The notes under the pieces are model-generated. The model worked only from the letters and a program-made list of their open reading frames with translations, made no database searches and had not been told where the DNA came from. DNA of 64,000 bases, taken from positions 3,730,651 through 3,794,650 of the forward strand of contig JAVMKO010000003.1 in NCBI GenBank assembly GCA_032164245.1, read 5' to 3'. Origin of the DNA: Sternotherus odoratus. Its lineage: Eukaryota; Chordata; Testudines; Kinosternidae. Position 1 is the stretch's first letter; each line of letters opens with the position of its first letter. Positions 11,505 to 22,389 of the stretch are shown one piece after another. A program made the translations under genes and the position numbers.

Positions 11505-11706
11505 TAACCGCTGAACTATTGACCACGGGCTGTGGTGGAGTGTCCATCACTAGAAACTTTCAGATCCAGATTGGATGTCTCTCTAAAAGTTCTTCTCTAG
11601 GAATTATTGGGGGGAAGGTCTCTGGCCTGTTATACGAGGGGGCAGGAGGGGAGTCAGACTTGATTACAGCCGTCCTGTCTGGCCTTGGAATCTGTGAATC
11701 TAAACA
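11505..11706 (+). mobile_element. CR1 LINE 3' tail
   Basis: The text 'ttcagatccagattggatgt', 'gaattattggggggaaggt' and 'ggccttggaatctgtgaatc' is the CR1 3' end on the plus strand, ending near the usual TATGATTC-like tail. Confidence 0.8.
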
Positions 11707-11709
11707 GGT

Positions 11710-12290
11710 GTTAGCAAAGCCAAAGTCTGAAATCATCTGACTAAAATCCCTTCTCTTAACAGCTCCCCTTTCCCTCTCTAACTCTTCTGGGGTCACCATT
11801 GCACCAGTTCTCCACTCCTCACAAGCCCCGCACGGAGCAGGCGAAACCTGGATTTCTAGTGGGGAAAAAAAACCAACAAATCAAGCCAGATTTTATTATT
11901 TTTACCAAGTTCCTTTTCAGACCCCCCAAAAAGCAGCAATAAAAAAAAGAGCACAAGTTCAATTTTCCCTGTCACATCACCTTTAAGCCAGAGACAAAGA
12001 TAGAAATGTGTCTCCTTCCTCTCCAAACAGCAACTAAAAATCCTTGCATCACTGAGCAAAGCAGAGCCTCTCACTCCTCCCCACCAGCAGACAGGGAGAG
12101 AGATGGAATGGTTTGCTACAGCAAGTGGGAAGGAAACAATTGGGGCAGGGCTGAGACAGGAGCAGGGGAAGTGGGGAAGCATGGGAGCTCCTATAATGCT
12201 GCAGAGAAATTCCGGACTGGGGAAAAGAGCAGAGGGGAAGGAGAGGGAGTGGGGCAGTTGGTAGGGCAGGGCTGACACAGGAGTGAGGCT
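11710..12290. other. Non-coding stretch
   Basis: The overlapping frames on both strands (about 100-140 codons) have low-complexity translations and no motifs. No repeat is recognised apart from A-rich runs near 11865 and 11940. Confidence 0.3.
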
Positions 12291-12294
12291 GGTG

Positions 12295-13010
12295 CAAGGA
12301 TATTTTGCGCCCTAGGCGAAACTTCCATCTTGCACACACCCCCTCCCTCCGGAGCATCGCTTATTATAAACTTTCAAAATACTTTCAAAAATCCACCCTT
12401 TTTAGTCACGTATACTTCCTCCCTTCTTTCTTTTATATCCAAATCCACTACATTATATTCTACCTTTAGAATATCCAATTATTGTTATTAATCAAATTTA
12501 TACACTGAGAATGGCAGATACTCCATCATATAACAACTGCCAATACCAATCTGACAAATTCCAACAACCTGCACACACATATTCGCACAGAAACAAATAC
12601 ACCCAAATACTGAACATGCACACACAACTGACACATAGTATTAGCGAAATGATGCAGCAGCGCTTGCCAGAGTCTTAGATCTGAAACAACTCAACAAAAT
12701 AGTTCGCCTCAGTCCACAGCCTCCAAAAACTAGCAAACTTAGCATCCTAACCAGCCTGTCAGAACGGGGAACGGCTGTGCACGGCGAGAAAAATAACATC
12801 ATTGCCACGTTGTACTGTAGTGAAGCCGTGCGCTTGTGCCCCAACACAGAGCTATAGCTGTAATGTACGAGAGAACGGCAAGTTAAAATGCACGTTCAAC
12901 GACGTTTCTCTTTTCTTTATTCATTCGTTTTCCAGCAATAGTGTAAAAAAACCAATTTTTGGCGTCCCCAAATCTTGGCGCTCTAGGCGGCCGCCTGGTG
13001 GTTACACCGT
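12295..13010. mobile_element. Unclassified interspersed element
   Basis: The segment is bracketed by related motifs, 'gcgccctaggcgaaac' near 12309 and 'ggcgctctaggcggcc' near 12978, and is AT-rich between them compared with its flanks. The class is unknown to me. The boundary motifs are partly palindromic, so orientation cannot be set. Confidence 0.3.
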
Positions 13011-13885
13011 CCCTGAGCAGGAGCAGGGTCTGGTGAGCGGGGCGGATGGGAAAACAGGAGTAGATCTAATCACATGCATGGGGATTTTTCCCTCTGAAAT
13101 AATATATCAAATCAAAAGGCAGGAGCAGCGCTGGAACTAGTGAGCCTTGGGCAAGGCCTGGGTCCCAGGCCTCGTGGCTGGTTTAATGACTAATCTCAGG
13201 GACCGTTGCCCTTTAATGAGTCACTTTGTTTCCAAGCAATCCCTGGGCAGCATGATCAACATCTCAAGGTCGTGCTCAGGTACCAGCCACCGCCAGCAGG
13301 TGAGCCGGTGTCGGGGGAAACGTTACAAGGGCAAGAGCTCGTCCTTCTGCTCCCTCTCCCCCAGATCTGCGGCATTCTCAGCCAACATGTCCCCATCGGG
13401 GACCTGCGCCCTCTGTGTATCCAGGACACGTTGACAACCGGAGGGCAGGACTCTGCCAGCCCTTGCCAGTGGGGCTCACCTCTAAGGCAGCGAAGGCACT
13501 TCAGTGACCACGGTCCATTCTCTCCTTGGAGCAAAGCAGCTCCTGGTAGTTTTGTGCTGTGGATATTTGCATCAGCCTCATTCAACACAGGCCACCCAAC
13601 GGCGCTCTGACCTTCAGCGCCGGTCGAACAAGTGGGAGGCTCCACACTCCATTAGCTACCCCGGGAGCCAGCTAGGCCCCCCGCTTCCATCCGCATTGCC
13701 ATGCTGCAGCGTTTAGAGCTCACAGACGCTAGAGACAGATTATCCAGCCCATCTGCCTTCCAGTGCAGGGCGATTCCCCCTCCATTCCCAATCAGTGCTC
13801 TGGACAGGACATAACTTGTAAGCAAAGAGGGGGGCCACGGCTCAAGCAATTTTTTTACATTCATAACGGATGAAGCAAGGTGAGC

Positions 13886-14410
13886 GGTGCCGGGGCTAGG
13901 AACTGCCAGGCCCAGAGGTGCCGGGGCTAGGCACTGCCAGGCCCAGAGGTGCCGGGGCTAGGCACTGCCAGGCCCAGAGGTGCCGGGGCTAGGCACTGCC
14001 AGGTCCAGAGGTGCCGGGGCTAGGCACTGCCAGGCCCAGAGGTGCCGGGGCTAGGCACTGCCAGGCCCAGAGGTGCCGGGGCTAGGAACTGCCAGGCCCA
14101 GAGGTGCCGGGGCTAGGCACTGCCAGGCCCAGAGGTGCCGGGGCTAGGAACTGCCAGGCCCAGAGGTGCCGGCGCTAGGAACTGCCAGGTCCAGAGGTGC
14201 CGGGGCTAGGCACTGCCAGGCCCAGAGGTGCCGGGGCTAGGCACTGCCAGGCCCAGAGGTGCCGGGGCTAGGCACTGCCAGGCCCAGAGGTGCCGGCGCT
14301 AGGCACTGCCAGGCCCAGAGGTGCCGGGGCTAGGCACTGCCAGGCCCAGAGGTGCCGGGGCTAGGCACTGCCAGGCCCAGAGGTGCCGGGCTAGGCACTG
14401 CCAGGCCCAG
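13886..14410. repeat. 31-bp minisatellite, about 17 copies
   Basis: A 31-bp unit 'ggtgccggggctaggcactg' plus 'ccaggcccaga' repeats without interruption. Variants occur at a few fixed positions (cac/aac, ccc/tcc, gggg/ggcg). The last unit lacks one G and runs into 'ccctggcacc', which is inverted relative to the unit start. No frame is conserved across it. Confidence 0.95.
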
Positions 14411-15384
14411 CCCTGGCACCAATTAAACACTGCTTCTGGAGCATTCACAGGCTGAACAAAGAGGTGCCCTTTCTACACATCAAAAGCTGACCCTTTCTGG
14501 GTACTTGCTCACTATCCAGACAGGTCACTGTTGTTTAGGAAGAGAGGAATTGCCAGGGTCCATCCAGCATAGGGCCCTGTCTCTCACAGTGGGCAGCACC
14601 AGTTGCTTCCAAGGAAAGGGGAAGAAACCCCATGTTAGGTTGACGTGGGGTAATCTGCTCCTGCCATAGGCCTCCTCCTTTGCAGCGTCCTCGTAAGGAA
14701 GGATTTGGACACAAAGAGCATCCTCAAGGAAACTCGCGCTTCATGATTTGTCATTCATGTTACAGTATAGACTCAGAGGACTGGTCATCGAGTCCACTCC
14801 CTCATCGGGCGAGGCCCTGGACGTAGGCATAGGAAGAGACGATACTTGTCCCAGAGAGTTTGCGAGCTAAACAAACCAAAGAAAATCCAGAGCAGGCAAA
14901 GGGATAGACAGGAAGAAAGTCTTATTAAGAGGGCTGAATTGGTGCAAGAGCTTGTGGGAGGCTCACCTCTAGGCTTGGCCTTGCTGCATCAGTTCTGAAA
15001 GTAAAAACATTCCTTGGACCCCGGCACCTCTTTCATTACCAATTAAGCACAGCTTATTACCCCCATTTTTCAGATGGGAATGAGAGGCACCAGGAGATCA
15101 AGTGACTTGCCCAAGTTTACATAGGATGTTGCAGGCCAGTATCTTAACCCACAAGGCCGTCCTTCCTCACTCTTCCCCCACCACCCTCTGGGGTAATGAG
15201 CAGGGTATCCCTTCCCAAGGCAAGTGGAAGAGGTTTCTCCTATCCATTGCTCTCCTTGAGCTGCATTCGCTGGTCTCTTCCCTCGCCAGATCCCAGCAGA
15301 ACTGGTCGCCGTTCCAAAACAGAGGCCAAGCAAAGAGTAAAGTGGGCAAGGATGGTGTCCCTAGCCTCGGTTTGCCAGAATCTG
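14411..15384. other. Non-coding stretch with an old repeat fragment
   Basis: 15048-15170 matches a MIR/L2-like repeat (cccccatttttcagatggga, agtgacttgcccaagttta). No gene signal is seen elsewhere in the interval. Confidence 0.35.
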
Positions 15385-15533
15385 GGAATGAGTGACAGGG
15401 GATGGATCACTTGATGATTCCCTGTTCTGTTCATTCCCTCTGGGGCACCTGGCATTGGCCGCTGTCGGTAGATAGGATACTGGGCTAGATGGACCATTGG
15501 TCTGACCCAGTATGGCCGTTCTTATGTTCTTAA
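15385..15533 (+). mobile_element. CR1-type tail fragment
   Basis: This is the reverse complement of the subfamily seen at 7262-7440: 'ggatggatcacttgatgatt', 'gggctagatggaccattggt', ending 'ccgttcttatgttctta', the CR1 3' terminus on the plus strand. Confidence 0.85.
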
Positions 15534-16775
15534 AGCGGAAGAAGAGACCCCTTCTAGGGCATGGGGAAAGTGGTGAGCACCCAGAGTTAGACAAGGGCCT
15601 GATCATAACACGGCAAATCATCTCCTTGGTCTTCTTGTGCAGGCCGCAGAAAGAGGCACGAAACTACCGCTTGAAAAGGTGACTTGCAGAAGCAGGTAGA
15701 ATAAGGGGTGTCTATTTCTTCTGTCTGGCAGGTTTTGAGAGTTGTCCCCTTGCCATCTTCGCAGCCAGCTCTCTCCACAAATTCAGCCAGTGTTTAACCT
15801 ATCCAAGCAGGCCTGGTTTCTAGTCACAAGCTCCTAGCACATGACCCAGGGGGCAGTCCCTCCACTTGGGAAAGCAGGCTGCACCTGGCATAGGAGAACC
15901 TGATCCTCAGCTCTCTTAAAAGAGACAACTCATCCTGGGGCATTTCTTAAGCACCAAATTGAACTCAAGCAACTAGCACTCAATTGAGAGAACAGTGCTC
16001 TTTGTTAAAGATTGAAAGCAACCCTCCGCCCCTTCAATGATGTCCATCTCACTGGCCAAAACGGGACAGATGCGTTTTACTATCCGATATTTCCCAGGTA
16101 AAAAGACAAGCAGGGAAAAAACCGTGTTAAACAAACCAAACCTCCCAGGTCACCCTCAGCACTACCACACAGCTGTGGGCGAGGGAGCTTTAACCCCCGA
16201 CTGCTGCTTCTCTTCTACGCAGGGCTGGGGAGCGTGGTTGATTAGCCGAGACACCTGGCATTCTGTGCTGCGAGCGGCTCCGGGGAAGATGACAGCACCG
16301 GAGGTGCTGGGATGAGTCAGACCCCAGCCTCCGCACTGGCTACAGAGCGAGGGGATTGTTTTCATCCCAATCGCTGCTTGGCTGTTCTCTCTTCCATGTG
16401 CTCAGTGTTCCAAGCCCCTAAGGGACCTGGGAGCCCAGGAAGCAAGACGGGCTCCTCTCCACAGCCTGTGTCTGTACTACGCTGCTGGGCTGTGGTCGCA
16501 GCTTGCCCAGCTTTAATCTACCTAGTCTCGGGTGTTGGAGCAGTGACGCTGTAGCCACACCTAGAGACACAGCCAGCGCGTCAGAGATCAGAGGGAGCCT
16601 GCTCGTCAGGCAGTGAAAGGCAGGAGTGACTCCACTCCTATCCGGGGTGAAAATCACCCTATGTGGAGCCGCACTGCTAGGGGTGGGAGGCACAGGTGAG
16701 GGGTCGAGTCCTCGCTCAGTCACCTACTTGTGGCACAAACATGAGCAAGTGACTAAGTCAGAAGGATGCTCTTGT
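15534..16775. other. Non-coding stretch, nothing recognised
   Basis: Frames up to about 100 codons lack motifs and overlap antisense frames. No repeat signature was identified. Confidence 0.3.
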
Positions 16776-16995
16776 GGTTAAGGCATTTGATCAAGCCTAA
16801 GAGAACCAGTCTCTGATCTCCTGGGGCATGTCACTTAATGATCCTTTTTTTGTCTCAATTACCCATCTGTAAAATGGGGACTATGCTTTGTCCTCCCCTC
16901 CCGCCCCTTGTCTGGCTTGTCTATTTAGACTGTAAGTTCTTCAGGACCGGGACTGGCTTATTCCACAGACAGCGCCTAGCACAATGGGGCCCGGA
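16776..16995 (+). mobile_element. MIR/CORE-SINE-like element
   Basis: It contains 'cccatctgtaaaatggggac', the MIR core, followed by 'tgtctatttagactgtaagt' and 'agcgcctagcacaatggggc', a 3' extension widespread in reptile genomes. Confidence 0.65.
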
Positions 16996-18477
16996 TCACA
17001 TACCGTAGCACGAACAATCCCTGGTCTTTATCCCTCTATAGTTAGGACAATCATTTCCCTGCCTCCCAGAGAAGGAGGAATTCTCCCCACCAGGAGAGCC
17101 CCCTGGCCCATACACCCGGCACCAACCTGTGCTCAGCCACACAGCCAGCACCCGAAGGAGCTAGGCATCCACCTTGGGCACTTCCAGAGGGCCCTCTCTA
17201 TCCATGGAGAAGAGGGCAGAAGGGGGCACCACAGAGCAAATACACTGAACAGCTGGCAGTGGGAGGGATGGGAGCAAGCGACCAGGGGTTCTGCATTTTC
17301 ACTTTGTTCACCGCAGCCATCCACATTCCCGGTGAGCTATTTCTGGCCTCTGCTTTGAATGCCAGTGAGTGGAGAGAGGCATGAAAAGCCGCAGCGTCTC
17401 CAGGGGGCAGATGGCAGCAGACGTTCCCAGGCAGGGGCCGGGGAGGAGAGGGTTACGGCTGCTTTAGAGAGAAATCTCTCTCTCTATATATATACATACG
17501 TTTTTCCATTTAAACTATTGAAGTCACCTGTCAGTGGCTGCCCACCCTGCTTTGACGGGTCAGAGTTAAACACAGATCGGGTCTAACAGCACAGCTCTGT
17601 CCCAGGAGCTGCGGCCTGTCAGACGTCCGCAGCTGTCAAGCCCTTGGTGCTGCCAGGAACTAGCCGATCCCACGAGGAATCTCTGGGGACACACAGGGAA
17701 CCGATGGGGACCACATCAGTGGGCTCCAAACAGAGAACATGCCATGCTAGACACGCGAGGGGCAGGAAATGCGCCTGGAGGAGCCCGAAGCGAGTGCCAG
17801 TGAAATGCGGCCACCTCTGGAGTGGAGGACGGTCACTGAACAGCAGGCAACAGAGGGGAAAGTTGGGGCAAAAACATCTGCTCTTTCTGAAGAGTGATGG
17901 GAGACGGAACAGCCATGTCATCCCCTTCGCATCTCTTTTAATAGACACCCCCAATCCCCATCTCCCCAGACTGACCTGTTTGACTCCGAATCCAACCACG
18001 CCTCCTATGGGATCGAAACACACGCAGCCCGGAGGCTCAGAACGGCATTTCGTGACCTGACGCCGCGAGGCATCCAGCTCTGTAGCCTTAAAATAATGGA
18101 CGGCGGGACCGAGAAGGAATGATAAAAAAAAAAAAACCCTAATCCCATCAGCCAGCTGTGATTGCCTTTAGTAAGCAAATCCTGGCGGCCCCTCTGAGCA
18201 TGCCTGGACCCTGCCGGCCTACCACCTCGTTCATTGACTTTCACGAGGCTTGCCCTTGGGTGGACCTGATCCTCTGGACTCGGGAGGTGAAACCCCCAGG
18301 GGGCTTGGCGATGAGTTTTTAAAGATACAGAGGCACAGGCTAGGGAAGTGGCTGTGCGGAAAGGGGCCCTGACCCGTCAGGACTCCATTCCGCAGGAGCT
18401 CAACCAGGTTCCATCGCCCCCTACCCCCCCCCCCCAATCCAAACCGTAGCTGCATTGGAAAGCACTGAACAAATACA
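16996..18477. other. Non-coding stretch
   Basis: It contains a short CT/TA microsatellite at 17470-17500 and an A run at 18125-18136. Open frames on both strands (for example 17619-18060) overlap and show no family features. Confidence 0.3.
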
Positions 18478-18483
18478 ATGACA

Positions 18484-19445
18484 GAGTTGCCAACTTTCGA
18501 ATTGCACAAAACCGAATACCCCTACCCTGAGACCACACCCCCGCCCCGCCCCTTCTCCCAAGCCCCTCCCCCTGCTCACTCACTCTCCCTCCCACTCACT
18601 CACTTTCACCAGGCTGAAGCAGAGGGTTGGGGTCCACGAGGGGGTGAGGGCTCCAACTGGGGGTGCAGGCTCTGGGGTGAGGATGAGGGGTCCAGGAGGG
18701 GGCTCAGGGCTGCGGCAGGGTGTTGGAGTATGGGAGGGGGGAGGGCTCCAGCTGGGGGTGCAGGCTCTGGGGTGGGGCTGAGGATGAGGGGTGCAGGAGG
18801 GGGCTCAGGTCTGGGGCAGGGAGTTGGGGTCTGGGAGGGGGTGAGGGCTCCAGCTAGGGCTGAGGATGAAGGGTTTGGGGTGCAGGAGGGGGTGAGGGAT
18901 ATGTCTGGGGGTGTAGGTTCTGGGGTGGGGCCAGAGATGAGGGGATGGGGTGTGGGAGGTGTTTGGGGTGCAGGAGGGGGTATGGGTTGTAGATTCCAGG
19001 GGGGAGTTTGGCCGTGGGAGGGGGCTCAAGGCTGGGATGCACAAGGGGGTTCAGGATGTGGGCTCCGGCCGGGTAGCACTGACCTCAGGCAGCTCCTGGA
19101 AGCAACCGTCATGGCCACTCCTAGGCGAGGAGGCCAGGGGGCTCTGTCTGCTGCCCGCGGCCGCAGGCGCCGCCCCTGCAGTTCCCATTGGCCGAAGCGC
19201 CCAGCCAATTGGGAGCTGTGGAGCCAGCACTCGGGGCTGAGGCAGCGCACAGAGTCCTGGAGGCCGCCCCTGAGCCTAGGAGCCAGACAGTCCAGCTGCT
19301 TCCAGGAGCCGCACGGAGCCAGGGCAGGCACGGAGCCTGTCTTAGTCCTGCGGCACTGCTGACCAGACTTCTAACGGCCCGGTCAGTGGCGGTTACCGGA
19401 GCTGCCAGGGTCCCTTCTTGACAACCAGATGCCTGGCAACCCTAG
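18484..19445. mobile_element. Interspersed element with inverted ends and internal tandem repeats
   Basis: It begins 'agagttgccaactttc' and ends 'gatgcctggcaaccct', which are imperfect inverted repeats of each other. Inside is the same C-rich to G-rich arrangement as at 615-1295, including 'actcactttcaccaggctg', then degenerate G-rich tandem units. The 294-codon plus-strand frame at 18478-19362 is a by-product of this composition. Confidence 0.6.
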
Positions 19446-19545
19446 ATGACCTCCACCTAGGCTGACACACCAGGGCTTGAACCCAGGACCTCCAGAGGTA
19501 ACAGCGTGAGCGTCTGAATCAAGACTCCAATAGTTTAGAACTGCA
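19446..19545 (-). repeat. tRNA-like SINE remnant, weak
   Basis: On the minus strand 'ctgggttcaagccctggtg' resembles a Pol III B box in a T-arm. The A-box region is poor, so this is a decayed tRNA-derived element at best, not a tRNA gene. Confidence 0.3.
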
Positions 19546-20540
19546 ACAATTCGTATCCTCTACAGATCATCACAGAAGCGGACCTGGAACACTCATTCAC
19601 CACCAGTGGGTTTCACAAACCCTGGGCAGGTTCATCACCCCCGTTACCTTGCCCGGACAGTGGGCTAGGCTAGCACAGCTCCAATTATCATGCCTCGGGC
19701 CTCAACATTTCTCTGCTTTATCTATTCCCCCTGGCTGTTCTGTAAGGAACCTATGTGCTGCCAAGATAAACCCAATACATGCTCAAGAACAGCAGCCGTG
19801 TTAGTCTGTCTCTAAGGTGCTACAAGTATTCCTCGCTTCCAATACATGCTGTGTATGAGTCTCTATTCCCCTCGAGTGGCTAATCCATGTAAGAGGATAC
19901 AGTCTACTACAACCGCTAGCTCGTGGAATTATTCCTTCAGCTCAAATGGTACAGACTTGTGCTTTTCAGCTCTGTAGTTTCGCTGCTGGGGTCTGCAGGG
20001 CGGCGTGCGGTGACATTCGAGTCCTGATTCTCCTCTCATTTCCCTATCGGATATTCTGATGGAGTCACCGCAGAAGAATTGGGGCCGCTAATTCAGCCTG
20101 CTTGGTGTCGTGTGCTGTGCTGTGTGGGGATGAACAAACTCCTCCCCCTTCCCGCTGCAGAACCCACACAGTGAAGCAAGAGCGAGCAGGGACTGACGGG
20201 GAACAGTCACAGCTGCGGCAGCTGCAAAGCTTCCCCTGAGTTGCTGTAGGGTTTCTGGGCTCCCACAGCCCCAGAAGAGCAGCTGCTTGGGAAATCCCTA
20301 GGGATGCTCTCCCCAGTCACATGACACCCTGGAAAAGGCCATTGGCTCCCTTTAGCTCTCTGAACCGTTCCATTCCAGGGAAAGTCCCTATACCCAGCTC
20401 GCCTTTCACTTACCCACTGTAATCCTATTGATTTCAATGGAATGACTCCCAATTTACACCCAAGGGTAGAATCGGGCCCCATATTTTTAACCTTTTCAAT
20501 GCTCAAACATGCAAACTTGGTGCACCTGCCATCCAAGGTT
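19546..20540. other. Non-coding stretch
   Basis: A short fragment 'cagcagccgtgttagtctgt' (19790-19809) is a piece of a common reptile repeat. No gene is seen. Confidence 0.3.
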
Positions 20541-20735
20541 CTCAAAGTGCTTTACAGATATTATTCATTGGTGAGCTGCCGGATAGTTACACCTGTCTGA
20601 GGTAGTTCAGTGTTATCCCCGTTTTCCAAGTGGGGAAACCGAGGCACAGAGCAGCAATTTGACTTTCCCAAGGTCACTCAGCAGAACTGGGACTAGAATG
20701 CAGAAGGTCTGATTCCGGACTCCCCCAGAACAGCC
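20541..20735. mobile_element. MIR/L2-like ancient repeat
   Basis: 'caaagtgctttacagatatt', 'gtggggaaaccgaggcacag' and 'cccaaggtcactcagcagaa' are in the order of the widespread amniote repeat also seen at 9465-9990. Confidence 0.6.
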
Positions 20736-21066
20736 AAAGCTCTTGCGTTCAATCAGGCTCTTCATTTATCATTATGCAGAGGCTGCTGACTCAGAATCTG
20801 TCCCTCAAGAGATTTTAAAATTTTAATTACAACATTTTTGGAATGAATTTGCTCCTTCAGTTTCCCTGGAAAACGGAGAAATGCTCAGGGACCGAGAGCA
20901 GCTCACTTTGAGCCACACAAAGATCCTTATTAGAGAGGGGACTTCGTTATCCCCGAGCAGCCATCACCGTGACACCACAAACGGCAACAGGCCTTAAAGG
21001 GAAATGAGTGCAGTATGGAAGTTCCACAGCTGAACACTTAAACCGGAAGCTGCCGTCTTGGCTCGG

Positions 21067-21308
21067 AAGGTAAGTTTATACAGCAAATTAAAAACAAGGT
21101 CTGGACTGTGCCAGCTGACTCAGACTTGCAGGGCTCGGCCGCGGGCCTTTCACAGCTGCATAGATGTCGGGGCTCAAGTTGGAGCTGGGGCTCTAGGACC
21201 CTGCGAGGTGGGAGGTCCCCCCGGAAGTCTATGCAGCAGTGAAACAGCCCTGAGTCAGCTGGCGTCCCCCAGCCCTGGTTTTCCCTTTGTGGTGTAGACT
21301 TACCCTGA
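21067..21308. mobile_element. MITE-like DNA element
   Basis: The ends are inverted: 'aaggtaagtttata' on the left and 'tgtagacttaccct' on the right. The left terminus mimics a splice donor, which is why the region superficially looks exonic. Confidence 0.5.
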
Positions 21309-22380
21309 GACACTTGGGCTGGATTCAGCACTGGCGGGCGGAGGAATCAAATAGCCTCCCAGCAATGTTTTTATTCTTTGGCTGGACAGTCGCACCTGGA
21401 GTCCTCAGCCAAGATCAGGGCTCCAATGTGCTACTGGTGCTGTACAAACAGGGTGGGAGATGGTCTTTGCCCCAAAGAGTGTACAGTCTAAAGAGACGAA
21501 GGAAGTGCCACCACTCCCCTTTGACAGGAAACTGCAACACAGAGACTAAGGACACTGGAGGGGTTTGTTGGAGGAAGATTAGTGGCGCCAAAGAGGACCT
21601 GAAGCACCCCACACTCGCTGCCTGACTGGAACTCTCCCCAGGACTCCTGAAGTCCGAGTGTAGACGCATGGCTTGGTGTCTGTCCTGTGGTACCGCTGCG
21701 CCATGGGGCCTCGTGTTCAATGTTTTACACACCCCCCCAACTTCCCCCCATTGTTCTTCTCCATTCATCCCTCTGTAAATAAATATTTCCCTCTCCTATA
21801 TTCATTGTACTATTCCAGGCTGTGTGTGTGTTAGTCCTGGAGGGTGGAACAGGTGCCCCTGGGGTGGAAGGGACTTTCCCAGCCACATTCCTGTGTGCGC
21901 CTTTTCTTGGCTGAGCTACCTGCTGAGCAGACTGCAACTCGGCCACAAGGGGCGCTAGAGTTACACGTGTCATTGTGGCGTTGTCTATTAGGGGATTTGT
22001 ACACTTTCCTCTATCATCTGGCATCAGGCACCGCCAGGGAGAAGCTACTGGACTAGATGGACCGTGGGTCACAGCTCCAGAAATGGGAGTCATGGTAACC
22101 GTCTCGCATGCGTCTAACAAGGTGGAGACTAGCCGGTGAAATTCTATGACAAAATAACCCAGAGACCAAAGTGTCCCACACCTGACATTCCTGACTGAAA
22201 AGACCCAGGATGTGAACAGAGCTAGACTGACAGACCGGACAGAGACTCATTTAACAAGTCCACTTTGAGTCACGATAGGACACCCCAAGCAGATGATTCA
22301 TGCATCGGGATAGGTCAGACAGTCCATTCACTATGAGGAACAACTTCCTTTCCACTGGGCATCTTGTCTATACAGTGACA
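21309..22380. other. Non-coding stretch with old repeat fragment
   Basis: 21412-21540 resembles an ancient repeat (tgctactggtgctgtacaaa, ccccaaagagtgtacagtct). No coding evidence elsewhere. Confidence 0.35.
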
Positions 22381-22389
22381 ATAGTTTAT

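Noticed and set aside
13886..14410. CRISPR-like array
   Set aside because: Units are directly adjacent with no spacers, in a vertebrate genome. It is a minisatellite.
18478..19362. 294-codon frame
   Set aside because: Gly/Arg-rich translation of G-rich tandem repeats inside an interspersed element; no motif, and antisense frames are also open.
21060..21310. Possible exon with 'ggtaagt' donor near 21067
   Set aside because: The donor-like text is the inverted terminus of a MITE-like element, matched by 'tgtagacttaccct' at the right end.
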